From positions 4,526,001 through 4,590,000 of the forward strand of contig OY970276.1 in NCBI GenBank assembly GCA_963715785.1: a DNA stretch of 64,000 bases. Direction: 5' to 3'. The notes beneath the pieces were generated by a model that saw only the letters and a program-made list of their open reading frames with translations, made no database searches and was not told the DNA's origin. This document shows, one piece after another, positions 34,733 through 43,099 of this stretch. Source of the DNA: LD21 sp963715785 (GTDB taxonomy: Bacteria; Bacteroidota; Bacteroidia; Bacteroidales; VadinHA17). Made by a program: the position numbers and the translations under genes. Numbering within the stretch: the stretch's first letter is position 1; each line of letters opens with the position of its first letter.

Positions 34733-34752
34733 TCATTTAGGCCCGAATGTTA

Positions 34753-35586
34753 TTATTCATAAACGAACGAAGTATTTCCGTTTTTGGTAGTGGGATACCC
34801 TAAGGCATTGTACTGATATGTATTTTCAATAATCTGAACTTTATCAGATCCCTGATCTGCAGTAAGGTGAATCGTATATGTTTCCTTTGTAATATTATTG
34901 CTGTTTGTGCTGATTCCGGGAATCTTCAGATTATTAAATGCTTTATAAGGATTTTTGGAATTATCGAACTCATAGCTTGTTGTTATTACCAGTTCAGCTG
35001 TCCCGGTTGATGGTGTATTATATAGCGTCTCATTAATAAGATTACCCTTTGAATCATATAAGTAATCTATGTAGCCTGTTGGTGCTGTATCCCAATACAT
35101 TGTCTGCCTGATAATCATGTTATTGGCATCATAGGCGAATTCAGAATGATCAGAACATGGAGAAGTTGGGAGTGAGTAAGAAGATTTAGTCAACTGTCCA
35201 TTTGCATTATACTCATAAGTTATTATGCCACCCTCCTTGCCGCTGGCAGGAGTAACCCACGATGGACTGCTCAAAGCAGTTGCAGAAACCTGGGCATCAC
35301 TGCTTAATATATCATCATTGGTGTAATACTGGGAAGAAATCAACTGACCAATATTATCATACTTATTAATTGTATAATCATATTTGCTTTTTTCCTCGCT
35401 TACAAGGTCTGAATCAGTATAAACATATTCACTGCTCGATTGATTGTCCACCAGAACTTCACTGAGTTTTGAAGAGTTGGTGGTTCCTGATGGGCCAGTG
35501 GTACCGACCTCCATCGATGGATCTTTCTTACATGAAAAAAATATAGATATAAATACAAAAAACAAAGTGGTTATTTTAATTCTCAT
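34753..35586 (-). CDS. Lipoprotein with YD/RHS-like repeats
   Basis: This 277-residue lipoprotein has a signal and lipobox FFSC (Cys19) followed by a Gly/Ser/Thr linker. The body has spaced repeats of the YD type (YDYTINKYDNIGQLISS, YEYNANGQLTKSS, FAYDANNMIIRQ, YLYDSKGNLINET, YQYNALGYPTTK), as in DUF4595 and short RHS-like proteins. Such repeats form beta strips that bind sugars or form shells in larger proteins. The function is unknown here. It is a single gene with its own terminator. Confidence 0.75.
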   Translation of the reverse strand: MRIKITTLFFVFISIFFSCKKDPSMEVGTTGPSGTTNSSKLSEVLVDNQSSSEYVYTDSDLVSEEKSKYDYTINKYDNIGQLISSQYYTNDDILSSDAQVSATALSSPSWVTPASGKEGGIITYEYNANGQLTKSSYSLPTSPCSDHSEFAYDANNMIIRQTMYWDTAPTGYIDYLYDSKGNLINETLYNTPSTGTAELVITTSYEFDNSKNPYKAFNNLKIPGISTNSNNITKETYTIHLTADQGSDKVQIIENTYQYNALGYPTTKNGNTSFVYE

Positions 35587-35879
35587 AACATCAAATTTTT
35601 AAAATCGGTTTAACATAATAAATCCCAGCCGTTGTAAGTTGTCCATAGAATGGATCGGTTAACATGTATGTATTGTAAACTTTCTTTATTTTTACAGATC
35701 CAAAGGCAGACATCTTTTTTCCTTATAGATGATTAATATGCTTTCAAAACGGCAGGTCAAATATTATATTGTTTAAAAATTGAAGAAAAATATTTTTAGT
35801 GTAATAAAAAATCAGATATGACGTTTATTTATCAGTGTTAGTCAATTTTTTTAAATAGTTCGTCAAAATAAAATACATT

Positions 35880-38081
35880 ATGAGAAAGGCAATAATTATA
35901 CTTCTATTATTAATTCCCCTGGTGGCAAATGCGACTACCTATTATGTTGCAACCACAGGAAGTGATAGCAATCCGGGCACCATCAGTCAGCCCTGGGCAA
36001 CATGGCAATATGCATTTAACAAGCTTAAAGCCGGAGATATATTATATGTAAGAGGCGGTACCTACACTAAAATGCTTGGCAACTCCGGCAGTAACGCTTT
36101 TGGTGTGAGGGTGCAGGGAATCGACGGAACATCTTCAAGTCATATAACAGTATCGGCTTATCCGGGGGAAGTACCAATTCTGGATGGTTCCAGCTTAACC
36201 CTTACAACCGGGTCTAATATAGGTCTGGCGCTTTATAGCTGCAGCTACTGGGATTTCAACGGGATAAACTGTACGAATTTTAAACAGGCATCGGATAATG
36301 TGTATGAGGCAACCGGATGGTATGAAAGCGATGTGATACATATTACACATAACCAGTGCACGGATTACCACTGCGGTGATGGTTTTGTATTAAAAGGGTC
36401 ACACGATGATATTCATTATACAAACTGCGATGCATATGAAAATGCAGACAGGTATACGGACCCCAACGGAGCAGCACCAGGCGGTTTGGCAAATGGATTC
36501 TATGCCACACCCGGAACAGGAAACCATATATATTATACCGGCTGCAGAGCATGGAATAACACAGATGATGGTTGGGACACCTTTAATTCTTATGGAGGAT
36601 ATATTGAAATAACAAACTGCTGGGCCTTTAATAACGGCTGGTATCTGAATACTGTCGGAGACGGAAGCGGGTTTAAACTTGGGATAATAAACGGTCCTGT
36701 TGAATCAGGTGTGCAGAGAACACTTAAGAACTGCCTGGCATTCGGCAACCTCGGGCCCGGATACGATCAAAATTCAGGTTCAAGCGGAACAATAGTACAG
36801 ATTGCAATGTACAATTGTACATCGGCAAACAACAAGAGCGGCACATTCGCATTTTATTATGACAACAAAGCCATAATAAAAAACTTCGTCAGCTATAATG
36901 AATCGCTGGGAGATATCGGCAAGAGTAGCAACATTGATCATAACAGCTGGCAAAACGGACTCTCTGCAACAACAGCCGATTTCTTAGGCACAAATGTAGC
37001 AGAGGCATCAGCAGCAAGAAAAGCCGATGGCAGCCTTCCTGATATGAACTTCCTGCACCTTGCACCAACATCTAAATTAATTGATGCCGGAACAAATGTG
37101 GGTCTTCCGTATAACGGGAATGCCCCGGATCTCGGAGCTTTTGAAGCAGGAACCGGCTCTGCTGTTACTGTTCCGGCATACACTTCATCCACTGTTTCAG
37201 CCGCAACCCCAACAATTCTGGAATTAACATACAGCATGACTCTTGCAAGTATTATACCGGCTGCTTCAGCATTTAAGGTAATGGTAAATTCCACAGCAAG
37301 AACAGTTAATTCCGTGGCCATCTCAGGAACCAAGGTACAGCTTACACTTGCAACCCCGGTTGCAGGCGGTGATGTAGTGACAGTAGCTTATACCCGGCCT
37401 TCATCCAATCCTTTGCAGGCTTCAGGTGGCGGAACGGCAGCAACAGTGAGTGCACAACCTGTTACTAACAGTATTACAAGTGTCGCTACACCAGTTTACG
37501 TCAGCTCCGCTGTGGCAAATGCAACTCCTTCTCTGCTTGAGATGACATATAATCTGACTCTGGCCAATATTAGCCCGGCCACCTCTGCTTTCAAGGTAAT
37601 GGTAAATGCAGTGGCAACAACGGTCAGCAAAGTGGCCATTTCGGGTTCAAAAGCGCAGTTAACTTTATCAAGCGCAATTAAATATGGTGATATTATTACG
37701 GTCTCCTATACAAAGCCTGCGTCTAATCCTCTGCAGACAGCGACCGGAGGTGCGGCAGCAACAATGTCATCTCAGAGTGTAACTAATTTCCTGGTCAACC
37801 CCACAAAAGATGGAACGACAACAATAAATATGACAATTTCTCCTAATCACGTTCACAAAATTATTAATGTCGCGCTGTCTTATTCCACTACTCCTATTTC
37901 ATCAATCACGTCTGAGGTTCTTAAAATTTCTGACACATCGGGAAAGCTATATGTACAAAAATCATTGGTTCCCGGAGTTACTACCCTCAGAATCCCGTTA
38001 AACCTCAGAGGAGGTATTTATATTGTTGGCATGATCGCGAATGGGATACAGGTGGCTTCAAAAAAAATAATAGTTTACTGA
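35880..38081 (+). CDS. Secreted PL9-like pectate lyase/parallel beta-helix protein with SwmB repeats and T9SS sorting domain
   Basis: This 733-residue protein has a signal peptide (about 1-19). Residues about 20-420 are a right-handed beta-helix starting with YYVATTGSDSNPGT and DILYVRGGTYT. HCGDGFVLKGSHDD, NNTDDGWDTFNSYGGYIE and GDGSGFKLG recall the polygalacturonate lyase family PL9, which cuts pectin by Ca-assisted elimination. Two tandem SwmB-type domains (about 430-640) and a C-terminal type A T9SS tail (MTISPN...GGIYIVGMI) follow. It is probably released or displayed at the surface for pectin or similar polyuronate breakdown. No SusCD pair is adjacent. Confidence 0.8.
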   Translation: MRKAIIILLLLIPLVANATTYYVATTGSDSNPGTISQPWATWQYAFNKLKAGDILYVRGGTYTKMLGNSGSNAFGVRVQGIDGTSSSHITVSAYPGEVPILDGSSLTLTTGSNIGLALYSCSYWDFNGINCTNFKQASDNVYEATGWYESDVIHITHNQCTDYHCGDGFVLKGSHDDIHYTNCDAYENADRYTDPNGAAPGGLANGFYATPGTGNHIYYTGCRAWNNTDDGWDTFNSYGGYIEITNCWAFNNGWYLNTVGDGSGFKLGIINGPVESGVQRTLKNCLAFGNLGPGYDQNSGSSGTIVQIAMYNCTSANNKSGTFAFYYDNKAIIKNFVSYNESLGDIGKSSNIDHNSWQNGLSATTADFLGTNVAEASAARKADGSLPDMNFLHLAPTSKLIDAGTNVGLPYNGNAPDLGAFEAGTGSAVTVPAYTSSTVSAATPTILELTYSMTLASIIPAASAFKVMVNSTARTVNSVAISGTKVQLTLATPVAGGDVVTVAYTRPSSNPLQASGGGTAATVSAQPVTNSITSVATPVYVSSAVANATPSLLEMTYNLTLANISPATSAFKVMVNAVATTVSKVAISGSKAQLTLSSAIKYGDIITVSYTKPASNPLQTATGGAAATMSSQSVTNFLVNPTKDGTTTINMTISPNHVHKIINVALSYSTTPISSITSEVLKISDTSGKLYVQKSLVPGVTTLRIPLNLRGGIYIVGMIANGIQVASKKIIVY
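37168..37795 (+). repeat. Two tandem SwmB-domain repeats within the PL9-like gene
   Basis: Two in-frame units of about 318 bp (106 residues) start near 37173 and 37491. Both contain LELTY/LEMTY, SAFKVMVN, VAISG and SNPLQ. They encode accessory domains of the SwmB family often seen in secreted proteins, probably for adhesion or spacing. The high identity suggests a recent duplication. Confidence 0.7.
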
Positions 38082-38140
38082 TAGATTATCAATTCAGCAG
38101 GAAGCTGAAGATCTGAATTCTTTTAAACCTAATTTCCAGT

Positions 38141-38196
38141 AGCACTTTCCGGTTTCTCAATCAAGATTATTTGGGGAACCGGAATTGCTTTTTTTA
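38141..38196 (+). terminator. Rho-independent terminator of the PL9-like gene
   Basis: TTCCGGTT (38147-38154) pairs with AACCGGAA (38177-38184). The stem extends by AGCA/TGCT after a small bulge, and the loop is 22 nt. A tract of seven T residues follows (about 38189-38195). It sits 60-115 bp after the stop codon. Confidence 0.7.
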
Positions 38197-38239
38197 TTAT
38201 ATGTCATATTCCGGAAAAGAAATCAGGCACAGCAACAGG

Positions 38240-38623
38240 TCATTGCTTCTTTTTTGAAAACAGATACCGTATAATAGAATGACCCGCAGCCTTGATGACG
38301 TCCATGTTCTGCACGATAACACCGGATAAGCCGAACTCAAGAAGAGAGCCTAAAATCTTACGGAAAATACTTCCTGATTTCCCAACTAAGAGTTTTCTTA
38401 TCAGGTATCCGCTGGCCATTTTCATGGCGCCGCCTGAAAAGTTTTCAGAGATCGAAGCAGAAGAGAATAGCTCCTTTACAGTATTTCTTATCAGATTGAC
38501 AGGTCGTAAACTCTCGTATGCAAGATAGATCTGTTCTTTCAATAGTTTACCTTCATCATACTGTTTCGCCTCAAGTATCTGAATTGCCTCTTTTAGTTCT
38601 TTAACTGTAGTGATCTTTTGCAT
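38240..38623 (-). CDS. Hypothetical protein of a YtxH/holin-like envelope operon
   Basis: This is a 127-residue protein with no signal peptide. The N-terminal half is helical and charged (KELKEAIQILEAKQYDEGKLLKEQIYLAYE). The C-terminal half has a hydrophobic segment (about 85-112) with GLSGVIVQNMDVIKAAGHSII. I do not recognise a named family, but the arrangement with the two upstream genes is common in Bacteroidota. It is the last gene of the operon, with a 6-bp gap to the holin-like gene. Confidence 0.7.
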   Translation of the reverse strand: MQKITTVKELKEAIQILEAKQYDEGKLLKEQIYLAYESLRPVNLIRNTVKELFSSASISENFSGGAMKMASGYLIRKLLVGKSGSIFRKILGSLLEFGLSGVIVQNMDVIKAAGHSIIRYLFSKKKQ

Positions 38624-38629
38624 ATCCGG

Positions 38630-38980
38630 TTATTTAAGCAGATGTCTTATAACATAATCTCCAACAACCCTCTTGATAGGTTTATGAAGGACAAAATGAA
38701 TAATAATACCTGCCAGGATATAAAATGCCGAAACAGCAAAAAAACCATAAAATATTTTCCCCATGATCTCACCCAGCCAAAGAGCTATTCCCAGATTCAA
38801 AAAAAGCAGGAATATGAAAAAAAGTATAACAACGATGGACAGAGGGATAAGGGAAGAGACAAGATCTGATATCTTGTCTAAAGTTTTAAGTTTTACTATC
38901 TCGAAACTTGTTTTACCAAATTCGGTAGCTCTATCAACCAAAGTTTCAAGTAACCGGGTATTCTCATCTGTATTATTCAT
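38630..38980 (-). CDS. Putative holin-superfamily/membrane protein
   Basis: This is a 116-residue protein when started at the ATG at 38980, which begins MNNTDENTRLLETLV; an upstream start at 39058 would add a basic stretch overlapping the YtxH gene. Two hydrophobic segments (about 38-62 and 66-92) follow an N-terminal amphipathic helix, as in the phage-holin-like family III proteins that occur in Bacteroidota stress operons. A lytic role is not implied. It lies between ytxH-like (7 bp upstream) and the 127-residue gene. Confidence 0.75.
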   Translation of the reverse strand: MNNTDENTRLLETLVDRATEFGKTSFEIVKLKTLDKISDLVSSLIPLSIVVILFFIFLLFLNLGIALWLGEIMGKIFYGFFAVSAFYILAGIIIHFVLHKPIKRVVGDYVIRHLLK

Positions 38981-38987
38981 ATCCTGA

Positions 38988-39266
38988 TCATGCAGTAGCG
39001 GTTCTGGCCTCTTTCTTATTTTCCTTCTTCCCGGTGCTCTTCTTTTCTGCAAGATCATCCACCTCCTCTTTTACCTCATCAACTTTAACTGAAATACTGT
39101 CAAGAAATTCATCAAACTTTTCCTTCAGGTCTTCTGCGAGGTCTTCTCCTTTTTTTGAAATCCTTTTCCTTGTATTCCATCCTTTATCAGGAGCAAAAAG
39201 CACTCCCAATAATGCGCCGACAGCAACGCCGGCTAAAACTCCCAATAAAACTTTACCAGATTTCAT
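38988..39266 (-). CDS. YtxH domain-containing protein
   Basis: This is a 92-residue protein with one N-terminal membrane segment (VLLGVLAGVAVGALLGVLFAP), followed by the typical GWNTRKRISKKGEDLAED motif and a long charged helix. The C-terminal tail is lysine-rich (KKENKKEA). YtxH proteins are small membrane-anchored, often stress-linked. It is the first gene of a three-gene minus-strand operon (gaps of 7 and 6 bp). Confidence 0.88.
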   Translation of the reverse strand: MKSGKVLLGVLAGVAVGALLGVLFAPDKGWNTRKRISKKGEDLAEDLKEKFDEFLDSISVKVDEVKEEVDDLAEKKSTGKKENKKEARTATA

Positions 39267-39445
39267 GTCTATATTATTAAATGGTTATTGTATAAATATA
39301 GTAAATCAGAGTCAAAATATTTTAATCTGATATTAAAAACTTAAACAAACTGCATGTGTAAAATGTTTCGGATGAATTTAAAGTTGAAGCAGGAAGGCAT
39401 ATGGATCAGTCTTCTCTGCTGCAGAAGATATAAGGAAGAGGTTTC

Positions 39446-41065
39446 TTATTTCTTAATGGCTACGGACTTATTCGCCTTACCGGTTTTGAAGTCCGATGTG
39501 TTATGAAATGTAATTGAAGGGAAGTTCTCCCTGGCAAGCTTGAGCATCCATTCGCTTTCTGCAAAAAAAACCGGGTTACGCTCTTTATCATATGCAATGG
39601 CGCCTGATTTCCTCTTCAGAAATTCCTCAAGCTCTTTTTTATTTTCTGTTGTTATCCAGCAGGCTTTTATGAAGGGAAGATGTGAAAAGCTGCATTTAGC
39701 ACCATATTCGTGTTCGAGTCTGAATTTAATAACTTCATACTGCAGTTCTCCAACAGTTCCTATGATCTTTCTATTTCCGGGTTGCTGAATAAAAAGCTGG
39801 GCTACACCTTCGTCGGTCATCTGTCTTACACCCTTGTCGAGCTGCTTTGTTTTCATCGGATCAAGGTTATTTACCTCCCTGAGTATTTCAGGAGAAAAAC
39901 TAGGCACCCCTTTAAAGTGCAGTGATTCACCCTCAGTAAGCGTATCTCCGATTTTAAAATTTCCGCTATCGTACAGTCCGACAACATCCCCGGGAAAAGC
40001 CTCATCAACAATGCTCTTATTATTAGCCATGAAGCTTGTCGGAGATGAAAACCTCATCTTTTTTTCTGACCTGGTGTGAAAATAGAACTTATTCCTTTCA
40101 AACTTTCCGGAGCTGATCCTCATAAAAGCAATTCTGTCGTGGTGTTTTGGGTCGAGATTGGCATGGATCTTAAATACAAAACCAGTCATCTGCCCTTCAT
40201 TGGGTTCTACTGCTCTCTCAGTCGACTGTATCGTTCCCGGACAAGGGGCTATTTCGAGAAAAGTCTCCAGCAATTCAAGCACACCGAAATTATTCAGGGC
40301 ACTTCCGAAAAACAAAGGAGCCAGATATCCTTCGCGATAAAGCGACATATTAAATGGTTCGAACATTGTGCCAAGGAAGTCAATATCCTCCCGGAGCTTG
40401 CTTATGCTTTCAGTTCCTACAAATTCTATCAGCTTAGGGTCTTTAATATCGCTGGTGCTGAGAAGACTGTCGGAGATGGTTGTCTTATCGGGGGCAAAGA
40501 TCTGAATGTTATTTTTATGGAGATTATATACTCCCTTGAATTGTTTCCCATTTCCGATTGGCCAGGTATAAGGACAAACGGCTATCTTAAGCTCACGCTC
40601 AAGCTCATCAAGCAGATCAAAAGGATAGATCCCCTCCCTGTCCATCTTATTTACAAAAATCATAACCGGAGTATTTCTCATCCGGCAGACCTCCATCAGC
40701 TTTCTCGTTTGCTCCTCCACTCCTTTTACACTATCCACTACAAGAATAACACTGTCGACAGCTGAGAGCGTCCGGTATGTATCCTCGGCGAAATCCTTAT
40801 GACCGGGAGTATCAAGGATATTGACCCTGATGTTATTATATTCGAAAGCCATTACAGATGTTGAGACAGAAATGCCTCTTTGTTTTTCAATCTCCATAAA
40901 ATCGGAAGTAGTTGTCTTCCTGATTTTATTGCTTCTCACAGCTCCGGCAGTCTGAATAGCACCGCCAAACAGGAGCAGCTTTTCGGTGAGAGTGGTCTTT
41001 CCTGCATCCGGGTGACTTATAATAGCAAATGTTCTTCTTTTCAGTATTTCGTTCTCTAAATCCAT
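39446..41065 (-). CDS. prfC: Peptide chain release factor 3
   Basis: This 539-residue translational GTPase ejects class I release factors from ribosomes after peptide release. G motifs are visible: SHPDAGKTT (G1, about 17-25), DTPGHKDF (G3) and NKMD (G4). RGISVSTSV is the switch I block typical of RF3. The C-terminal domain has KFRLEHEYGAKC. The length is normal. It is a single gene; long antisense frames inside it are shadows. Confidence 0.95.
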   Translation of the reverse strand: MDLENEILKRRTFAIISHPDAGKTTLTEKLLLFGGAIQTAGAVRSNKIRKTTTSDFMEIEKQRGISVSTSVMAFEYNNIRVNILDTPGHKDFAEDTYRTLSAVDSVILVVDSVKGVEEQTRKLMEVCRMRNTPVMIFVNKMDREGIYPFDLLDELERELKIAVCPYTWPIGNGKQFKGVYNLHKNNIQIFAPDKTTISDSLLSTSDIKDPKLIEFVGTESISKLREDIDFLGTMFEPFNMSLYREGYLAPLFFGSALNNFGVLELLETFLEIAPCPGTIQSTERAVEPNEGQMTGFVFKIHANLDPKHHDRIAFMRISSGKFERNKFYFHTRSEKKMRFSSPTSFMANNKSIVDEAFPGDVVGLYDSGNFKIGDTLTEGESLHFKGVPSFSPEILREVNNLDPMKTKQLDKGVRQMTDEGVAQLFIQQPGNRKIIGTVGELQYEVIKFRLEHEYGAKCSFSHLPFIKACWITTENKKELEEFLKRKSGAIAYDKERNPVFFAESEWMLKLARENFPSITFHNTSDFKTGKANKSVAIKK

Positions 41066-41173
41066 AATTGCAAAATTGACAAATGATTAAAATTTGTCTG
41101 ATAATTAAAACTCCAGGTAATCGGGATTTTATTTTGATGGCACAAAAGTAGTAAAAATTGGTAAAATGAAGTA

Positions 41174-41207
41174 TTGAGTATATCTCAATCCTATTTTATT
41201 AAATTTG
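41174..41207 (+). promoter_or_regulatory. Candidate sigma-AB promoter overlapping a palindrome
   Basis: TTG (41174-41176), a 23-nt spacer and TAAATTTG (41200-41207) resemble the Bacteroidota promoter (TTTG, 19-21 nt, TAnnTTTG); the spacer is slightly long. The expected transcript would have a leader of about 35 nt before the start at 41248. A perfect inverted repeat ATTGAG-TATAT-CTCAAT (41173-41189) covers the -33 region and could be an operator. Confidence 0.45.
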
Positions 41208-41247
41208 CACAGACCATATTTTTAAAACGCAAATTAAATATTTCAAT

Positions 41248-41721
41248 ATGTCTAAGTTAGTTTTTCCTTTATTAGTGCTCCTGGCTCTCGCTTCATGCAA
41301 AGGACCAGGTTCGGGACCGCTGGAAAAAGATTCCTTCAGTAAAAAAGATTTGAAGCAATCCATGGAGAGTCACCATGTCAATACTGTTGTAAAAACACAG
41401 AAAATGAATGTCTCTGTTGAACCATGCAAGGACTGTGTGTCAATTTCAAACCTTCTGGCCAATAAGAAATCATATTCAGGGAAGGTTATAAAGGTAAAAG
41501 GCAAGGTTACCAAGTATAACCCGGGAATTATGGGTAAAAACTGGGTTCATATTCAGGATGGCACTGAATATGAAGGAGCATTTGATCTCACTGTAACAAC
41601 AGATCAGGCTACCTCTGTAGGAGAAGTAATTACTTTCGAAGGTAAAATATTGCTCGACAAAGATTTCGGATACGGATATTTTTACAGCGTCCTTATGGAT
41701 GATGGTAAAGCAATCCTCTAA
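41248..41721 (+). CDS. OB-fold lipoprotein
   Basis: This is a 157-residue lipoprotein with lipobox LASC (Cys17). Residues about 65-155 form an OB-type barrel (YSGKVIKVKGKVTKYN, GKNWVHIQDGTEYEG, FDLTVTTDQATSVGEVITFEGKI), as in the NrfJ-like/tRNA_anti-like periplasmic families. A CKDC pair (about 60-63) precedes the barrel and may bind metal or form a disulfide. The function is unknown. A candidate promoter lies directly upstream. Confidence 0.75.
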   Translation: MSKLVFPLLVLLALASCKGPGSGPLEKDSFSKKDLKQSMESHHVNTVVKTQKMNVSVEPCKDCVSISNLLANKKSYSGKVIKVKGKVTKYNPGIMGKNWVHIQDGTEYEGAFDLTVTTDQATSVGEVITFEGKILLDKDFGYGYFYSVLMDDGKAIL

Positions 41722-41752
41722 AGCCTTATACTGCTCTTAAGATTTTTAATTT

Positions 41753-42394
41753 TTAATTTACCGGATAACTGACAGGATTGTTCAGCAAAGGATGCTGGGA
41801 ATCCTTAAGCTTCAGCACTTCTTTAAGCTTAACCTGATCCATAGTTGCCCTGGGCCTTGTACTTAGCCCGGTACCGGCGCAAAAAACTGATATATTCTGA
41901 GAAACGATGCCGGCATCCATAGCTGCTATCGATAATTTATTATTTTCGTCCGTTCCAGGAAATCTTGAAATATCGGATACCATCACCAGAATAACAGCTG
42001 CTTTCGCATATTCTGTCTGTCGGCCTGCCGCCAGTTGCCTCTGGTCACCAGCAACAACCGGATCTAACGTATTAGTGGCAGCATTGTAAAGGTATACTCC
42101 TTCCTCCATAAATACATAAAGATCTATATCCTGGGCATTCATAGCAGATGGAGCAGTGCGTTTCTTGCTGTCAGGCCTGTTAATGCCGTTGGCTGCCCAC
42201 ATAAGATCAGACAGGTCCTGCAGTTTCAGTTTATTGCTGCTAAATGCCTGCGCTGAAGATCTCTTCCCGAATGCCTGCATTACAGGCAGGCCTCTTGTCA
42301 TATCGGGAGGATTCAAAACTACTGATTTAAGTTCCTGAGCTTCAATGGTGTTTAGAATAAGGATCAGCACCGATAAGGTTAATAATTTTTTCAT
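41753..42394 (-). CDS. Secreted SagB/ThcOx-type nitroreductase-fold protein
   Basis: This 213-residue protein starts with a signal peptide (MKKLLTLSVLILILNTIEAQ). The nitroreductase fold is recognisable from FGKRSSAQAF, the LSDLMWAANGINR motif, the central KAAVILVMVSD strand and the FMN-site segment IAAMDAGIVSQNISVFCAGTGLST. Homologues with signal peptides exist in Bacteroidota. An FMN enzyme in the periplasm is unusual but known. The substrate is unknown. It stands on the minus strand, 30 bp upstream in coordinate order from the cupin gene, and the two may share a transcript. Confidence 0.8.
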   Translation of the reverse strand: MKKLLTLSVLILILNTIEAQELKSVVLNPPDMTRGLPVMQAFGKRSSAQAFSSNKLKLQDLSDLMWAANGINRPDSKKRTAPSAMNAQDIDLYVFMEEGVYLYNAATNTLDPVVAGDQRQLAAGRQTEYAKAAVILVMVSDISRFPGTDENNKLSIAAMDAGIVSQNISVFCAGTGLSTRPRATMDQVKLKEVLKLKDSQHPLLNNPVSYPVN

Positions 42395-42424
42395 GGTTGA
42401 GGATTTTTTAATTATGTTGCAAAT

Positions 42425-42772
42425 TCATTGCTTCTGAAGGAAATCACCGTCAATAATCATGACTTTAACGCCATCCTTTGTATATGATCTGTGAGAACTA
42501 AGTCCGTCGGTAACTACATACGTCGATCCGCTTCTTAAAACAGACTTGCTGCCATCCTTCAATTCAGATATAAATTCACCTTCAAGACAGTGCACGATAT
42601 GCCCTTTTTCGCACCAGTGATCGGCAAGGTATCCCCCTGAATATTCAACTAATCGTATCCTTAATCCGGGGAATTCTATCGTCTGCCAATATGCAGTTCC
42701 GGTTTCTCCTTTATGTACTGTTTTAGGAATAGCTGTCCAGTCGATTGTCTGGAAAGGGATGTTCTTATTCAT
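42425..42772 (-). CDS. DHCW-motif cupin-fold protein
   Basis: The ATG at 42772 (MNKNIPFQTIDWTAIP) gives a 115-residue protein; an upstream start adds 26 residues that run into the DUF5808 gene. The cupin barrel carries ADHWCEKGHIVHCLEGEF, with DHWC corresponding to the conserved DHCW-type motif and two His likely to bind a metal. SHRSYT in the second cupin motif completes the site. It lies between the secreted nitroreductase and DUF5808 genes on the same strand. The substrate is unknown. Confidence 0.8.
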   Translation of the reverse strand: MNKNIPFQTIDWTAIPKTVHKGETGTAYWQTIEFPGLRIRLVEYSGGYLADHWCEKGHIVHCLEGEFISELKDGSKSVLRSGSTYVVTDGLSSHRSYTKDGVKVMIIDGDFLQKQ

Positions 42773-42830
42773 TTTTATGTTTATTTGTTTAATGAGATTT
42801 AAATGTAAAAAAAAATATTGAATCTGCTTC

Positions 42831-43049
42831 TTAGCTGGAGAAGATTGCAATTACAATTATTACCACAATGAGAGCGGAAAGGGCAACGTATGAATACGGA
42901 TTTGCAAAATTCAGGGTCCAGCCTAAAGACATACGCATTTTAGGCACGAGCAACCTGGGATCACGTTTATTAAAATAAAACGGCCCCCTCCAGTTACCCG
43001 GATCCCTGCTCATATTATTTAGAAACTCGTTGTCGGGTTTTGAGCTCAT
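42831..43049 (-). CDS. DUF5808-like small membrane protein
   Basis: This is a 72-residue protein. NWRGPFYFNKRDPRLLVPK followed by GWTLNFANP matches the DUF5808 pattern (a W.G.FYFN..D.R..VPK.....GWTLNF core). A single C-terminal membrane segment (YVALSALIVVIIVIAIF) anchors it. The family has no assigned role. It lies 50 bp downstream of the GH3 gene stop (43100) on the same strand. Confidence 0.7.
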   Translation of the reverse strand: MSSKPDNEFLNNMSRDPGNWRGPFYFNKRDPRLLVPKMRMSLGWTLNFANPYSYVALSALIVVIIVIAIFSS

Positions 43050-43099
43050 TCCTACTGAAATTTTAACAGTAAATTTTCTTATTCCCTTTGTAAGTCAGC

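Noticed and set aside
34538..34752. Two overlapping 64-residue minus-strand frames
   Set aside because: They start in the terminator and poly-A region, overlap each other in different frames and show no family or composition support.
38630..39058. Holin-like protein as part of a lysis module
   Set aside because: Only holin-like topology is present, with no endolysin or phage neighbour. The YtxH partner points to an envelope stress operon.
40076..40765. 229-residue plus-strand frame inside prfC
   Set aside because: It is antisense to the conserved GTPase domain and has no signal or motif. prfC is certain.
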